A stretch of 64,000 nt of DNA from Acarospora socialis. Its lineage: Eukaryota; Ascomycota; Lecanoromycetes; Acarosporales; Acarosporaceae. The notes under the pieces were generated by a model. It saw only the letters and a list, made by a program, of their open reading frames with translations, was not told the DNA's origin and ran no database searches. How positions within the stretch are numbered: the stretch's first letter is position 1; the number at the start of each line of letters is the position of its first letter. Positions 60,890 to 64,000 of the stretch are shown here, in pieces. The translations under genes and the position numbers were made by a program. The stretch spans positions 2,604,001 to 2,668,000 of the forward strand of contig JAMYGW020000002.1 in NCBI GenBank assembly GCA_025617375.2, in the 5' to 3' direction.

Positions 60890-62692
60890 GGCCGGCTCCA
60901 AGCCCGACCGCCTCCGCAGAGGGGTGAGCGTCGACGGTGAGGTTCGTGCAATAGGTCTCAGAAATGAGGGTGGTCCAGCGACAACAGGCAGTCTGCCGTT
61001 CAAGGCATCTCTACCGAATACCGCGGGTATGGTTAGGCAGTCCGCTTGGTTCCGAATGCTACCGAGGCAGCAGGAAGGAGGGTTGCACAAGGTCGGGGTC
61101 AGGATGCCGGTACGGATGTTTTGAAGATGTTTCATGAGAGCTCATACAGCTTTGCGATGGAGTCTCGTACATGACAGGAGTCCGAAAATCAGATTGATGG
61201 AAAATGGAATAGAAAAGGGCAGGCTGACGTTATTGTTGGAACAAGTCAAGATACGGTAACTTTCAAAGTCAGAGGGCAGTTCAAATCAGCACAAGACACC
61301 AGTCAGGCAGGGCTCAGGCAGGATGGTGGCCCAGCCATGGCTTGGCTGTCTGTGTGGGGGGTATACTACGTATATTACCGGTCCGGTACGCTTTAAGTTG
61401 GGGAAGCATTGCATGAGTCGGAGCCAAAGATATGTAACTCAGACAGCTGGAGGGCATGTTATTTACGACTGATAAATCTCTTCCAATAAAGTTGCAACTC
61501 CTGAACTGTTAACACTCGTATTTGTCTGCGCAGTCCGCGAGACTTGGAACTTTCTTCTTACTGACAACAAGTGGAAAGCCGTAAAGCTGGTTCAATAATT
61601 TGGGTGCAATACCTGTACAGGATTGGATTTAATACCTCCGGTATTGGTACGATAAGAATACCTCATCCCAATCAAATTCCGGGGCGTTAAGCCGGGGAAG
61701 CGCTAAAGCACAGACTGAAGGGTGATCCCATACCATACCTTATATGTACATAAGGTACTCCTGACTGCCTGGTTTGTACGAGTACCCGTATTCAGACTTG
61801 TGTAATCTTACGATACTTTCCTACCGAGCTTGGCAATAATCGCCTCAGCAAGGCCTCGGCCACTTCGTACTCGAGTACTTTCGTTTTCAATGGTGTGAAT
61901 AATACACGCAAATGTAAGGGATAAACAAACCTTCAACCTCTCCCTCCGAGCACCAGCCCCGCCGCAGATCACGGAGAATAAATCGACAAGCGCGGCGTCG
62001 GAGCGACTATTTGATTTCGGTCCGCCAGCCCGAAGAAGGAAATGGCGTGGGGTAACTCCATTAATGGCGTTTGATAAGGTAAAGTTTACTCCGTACTTTT
62101 GGGTGGAAAGTGACTTGGCCCCAGGTACAGTGAGAGGTCACTTCCTGGAGTGATTGGTAACCTACGTGACCTGACGAGTACTCGAGGGGACGTTCTGCAT
62201 GTCTGTCACATGTGATTCCACGCCTCGCGAAGGGCCTTACTTGACGACGCTTTTGTCATTCAAAGGAGATAAGAGTTATCAATCCTCAACAACCCCGGGG
62301 AGAGGGCCTGATACCTTCAGGGCCAACATCTGGCATCTAAGGTATGAACACTTTCGTAGCACGTACCATTTCGGCCGCTTCTTGCCCTTGGTCTATGTAG
62401 GGCGTGGCCCGGGACTCTACAGTTTGAATAGATAGTTGCCTTTTCGTGAAATTTCTATAGCCATGCATTATATCATTCCTATCCCTTTCCTAATATCTAA
62501 CCGCTCATGTCGCTGGCATAAAGCTGAATCGATTCCCCCTTATTTTTGCCATGCACCCTGTGCCCTGATCCACGCCTATCTGCCTTTGAAAGCCTGATCT
62601 GCGCCCTTGTTGTCCTCCGTCTAGCAAAAGTGCCCATGAAACATGGATATCAATATGACGTTTCAAGCTGTAATGAACAAGCTAATTAGTTG
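60890..62692. other. 1.8-kb intergenic region
   Basis: The first 250 bp remain open in the frame of the rhodopsin-domain gene and may be 5' leader or extra N-terminus. Further right the DNA is AT-rich with two related phrases, CTTTAAGTTGGGGAAGC (61390) and GTTAAGCCGGGGAAGC (61686). No gene or element is recognised. Confidence 0.45.
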
Positions 62693-64000
62693 TCAATCCA
62701 CTTCCGCCGCGATCTTGTGCTCATGTATCGAGTTGGTGGCCCTGGCCGAGACGGTATCCGTCGGAGAATTAGTGGCCCCACCAGCCGCAATGATTGCAGC
62801 ATCAATGGCGTTGGGATCTATAAAAGGCTCGCTGAGTAGTGCCTCTTCGTCCTCAGACGCCTGCTGATCCATTCGGCCCTTGACTTCCTCCATCCATAGG
62901 CTCTCAATGGCACCCATGATACACATCAAGCCGCTCGCCCACCAGGCAAGTCCGGCGTACCCCATACGAAGACCGGCCGAGTGTATCAAGCCTGAGACGG
63001 TAGGCCCGAAAGCCCGACACAAGCTCGCGGTAGAGGCAGCGACCCCGTTGATAGTCCCAAGAACCAACAACGACGGGGCTGAATTGGTCAATAAGATGGC
63101 ATTGGAGGGATAAGCCAGCACTTGAGCAGTGATTCTCCAGAAGAGACACAAGTAGATCCCAGGCATTTGCAGATACCTCGGGAGAAGCACAAGATATGGC
63201 ACACCAAAATATAAGACAGGCCAAGACATGACGACGAAGCGGAATGTTTTGAGAGTACCGAAACGCCGAACCACGAACGGAAATAGGAATATCTGCGCAA
63301 CCATGGAATAGGTGCCTTGGACAGACAACATGATCCCGATTGTCTTGGTCGTCAGAGCGAAGCCTCCTGTGAATTTGAAGGGCAATGAGGTTGGGTCATT
63401 GGAATGGGGAGTACTGAGGAATACTGGCATTAATTGATCAAACGAGATGGTATGGCTATAGTTTGATCGTCAGCAACAGAAAGTCTCATGTGCCAAGCGA
63501 TCGACTTACTAAGCAAGGATGCCGTAACCGATGATGTTAAGAACCACTTGTTTGTTGAATGCCTTCTGGACTCCACGATGTTTGTGCGTTCTGAGACCGT
63601 TGCTGCTGTTCGAGGAACATTCGCCTTTGCGAGGCAAGGGCGACAAAGCACGCGAAGAAGGATGGATTGGGGAACCCTCGGTAGTCCTGTACCCAGGTGG
63701 TGGCTCGTCATCCACCAAGGCATGCGACGCAGCGAGGTTGGCACCTGCAGCTTTCCTATCGTTTGTTGCATCGTGACTCGTTGTTCTGAATTTCCTCAAA
63801 ATCCACTTGCCAGCCTCGAGCCCTACGTCCCTGTTGTACTTCTTCGTTTCGTGCGTCTCCTCTAAGAAGAGAATCCCGATGGCAACTCCGCACGCCAGTA
63901 TAAGTGAACAGACAAGGTTGGGTAATAGGAATGGATATCGGTCGAAAAGGGTTCCGCGCTTGAATATCGAAGGATAGCTCTCACACGGTTGTGCTAAAGA
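62693..64000 (-). CDS. MFS transporter, 3' part (5' cut by window end)
   Basis: Exons on the minus strand are 64000-63510 (continuing beyond the window) and 63455-62693, with a 54-bp intron; about 418 residues are visible. At the left of the protein, SYPSIFKRGTLFDRYPFLLP and VAIGILFLEETHETKKYNRD mark the loop and helix 6 region of DHA1-type fungal MFS proteins (YCR023C-like). A long hydrophilic central loop (about 250-330 in full-length numbering) is followed by helices 7-12: FNKQVVLNIIGYGILA-YHTIS, then SVQGTYSMVAQIFLFPFVVR and the LWMEEVKG end. The acidic tail is typical. The substrate (drug, polyamine, nutrient) cannot be read from sequence. The intron interrupts helix 7, YGILAYHTIS. Confidence 0.92.

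Overview
The window is nuclear DNA of a filamentous ascomycete (Pezizomycotina). The support is short GT-AG introns of about 45-225 bp in most genes, compact spacing, and fungal-type families: CFEM/PTH11-like rhodopsin-domain membrane protein, CHRD and GPI-repeat surface proteins, heme-thiolate peroxidase, and a TALE homeobox/C2H2 regulator. I cannot fix the class from sequence alone. All exon boundaries given were read by eye from splice signals plus phase and family conservation. No transcript data were used.

Left part (0-23 kb), mostly housekeeping. A 3' gene end; GPI8 (GPI transamidase catalytic subunit); a CCDC124/Lso2-like ribosome-associated protein; CDC45 (replicative helicase cofactor); an unusual SAP-like plus USP-like cysteine-peptidase protein; a 1040-residue F-box protein with a large disordered insert; a homeobox/zinc-finger regulator; a class II aldolase/adducin-domain protein; and a mitochondrial-type DEAD-box helicase. 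Between the homeobox and aldolase genes lies about 2 kb of non-coding DNA with a near-identical 76-bp duplication and a five-copy degenerate repeat.

Middle (23-33 kb), accessory. A tRNA-Glu(CUC) gene with an intron and a truncated inverted copy; a minisatellite; a secreted CHRD protein; a long gene-poor, more AT-rich stretch with one small orphan gene; and a nine-exon heme-thiolate peroxidase gene whose reading frame changes once.

Right part (33-64 kb). An NSUN2/Trm4 tRNA m5C methyltransferase; a single-pass membrane protein; a CYSTM protein; a 977-residue GPI-anchored repeat protein; a short-chain dehydrogenase; BFR1 and RPB5 on a shared divergent promoter; a peroxisomal 4-coumarate-CoA-ligase-like enzyme divergent from a 3-hydroxyacyl-CoA dehydrogenase, with a CCTCGG inverted repeat between them; a polytopic membrane protein divergent from a kelch/TM protein; two long-inverted-repeat (fold-back) elements, one with a 9-bp candidate target duplication; a rhodopsin-domain membrane protein; and the 3' part of an MFS transporter cut by the window end.

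Functional links I would defend: BFR1/RPB5 share a growth-type promoter, and the ligase/dehydrogenase pair looks co-regulated for peroxisomal acyl or aryl-CoA breakdown. The adjacency of a deubiquitinase-like protein and an F-box protein is suggestive only. I see no CRISPR array, no biosynthetic core enzyme (PKS/NRPS), and no recognisable retroelement or virus-like element.
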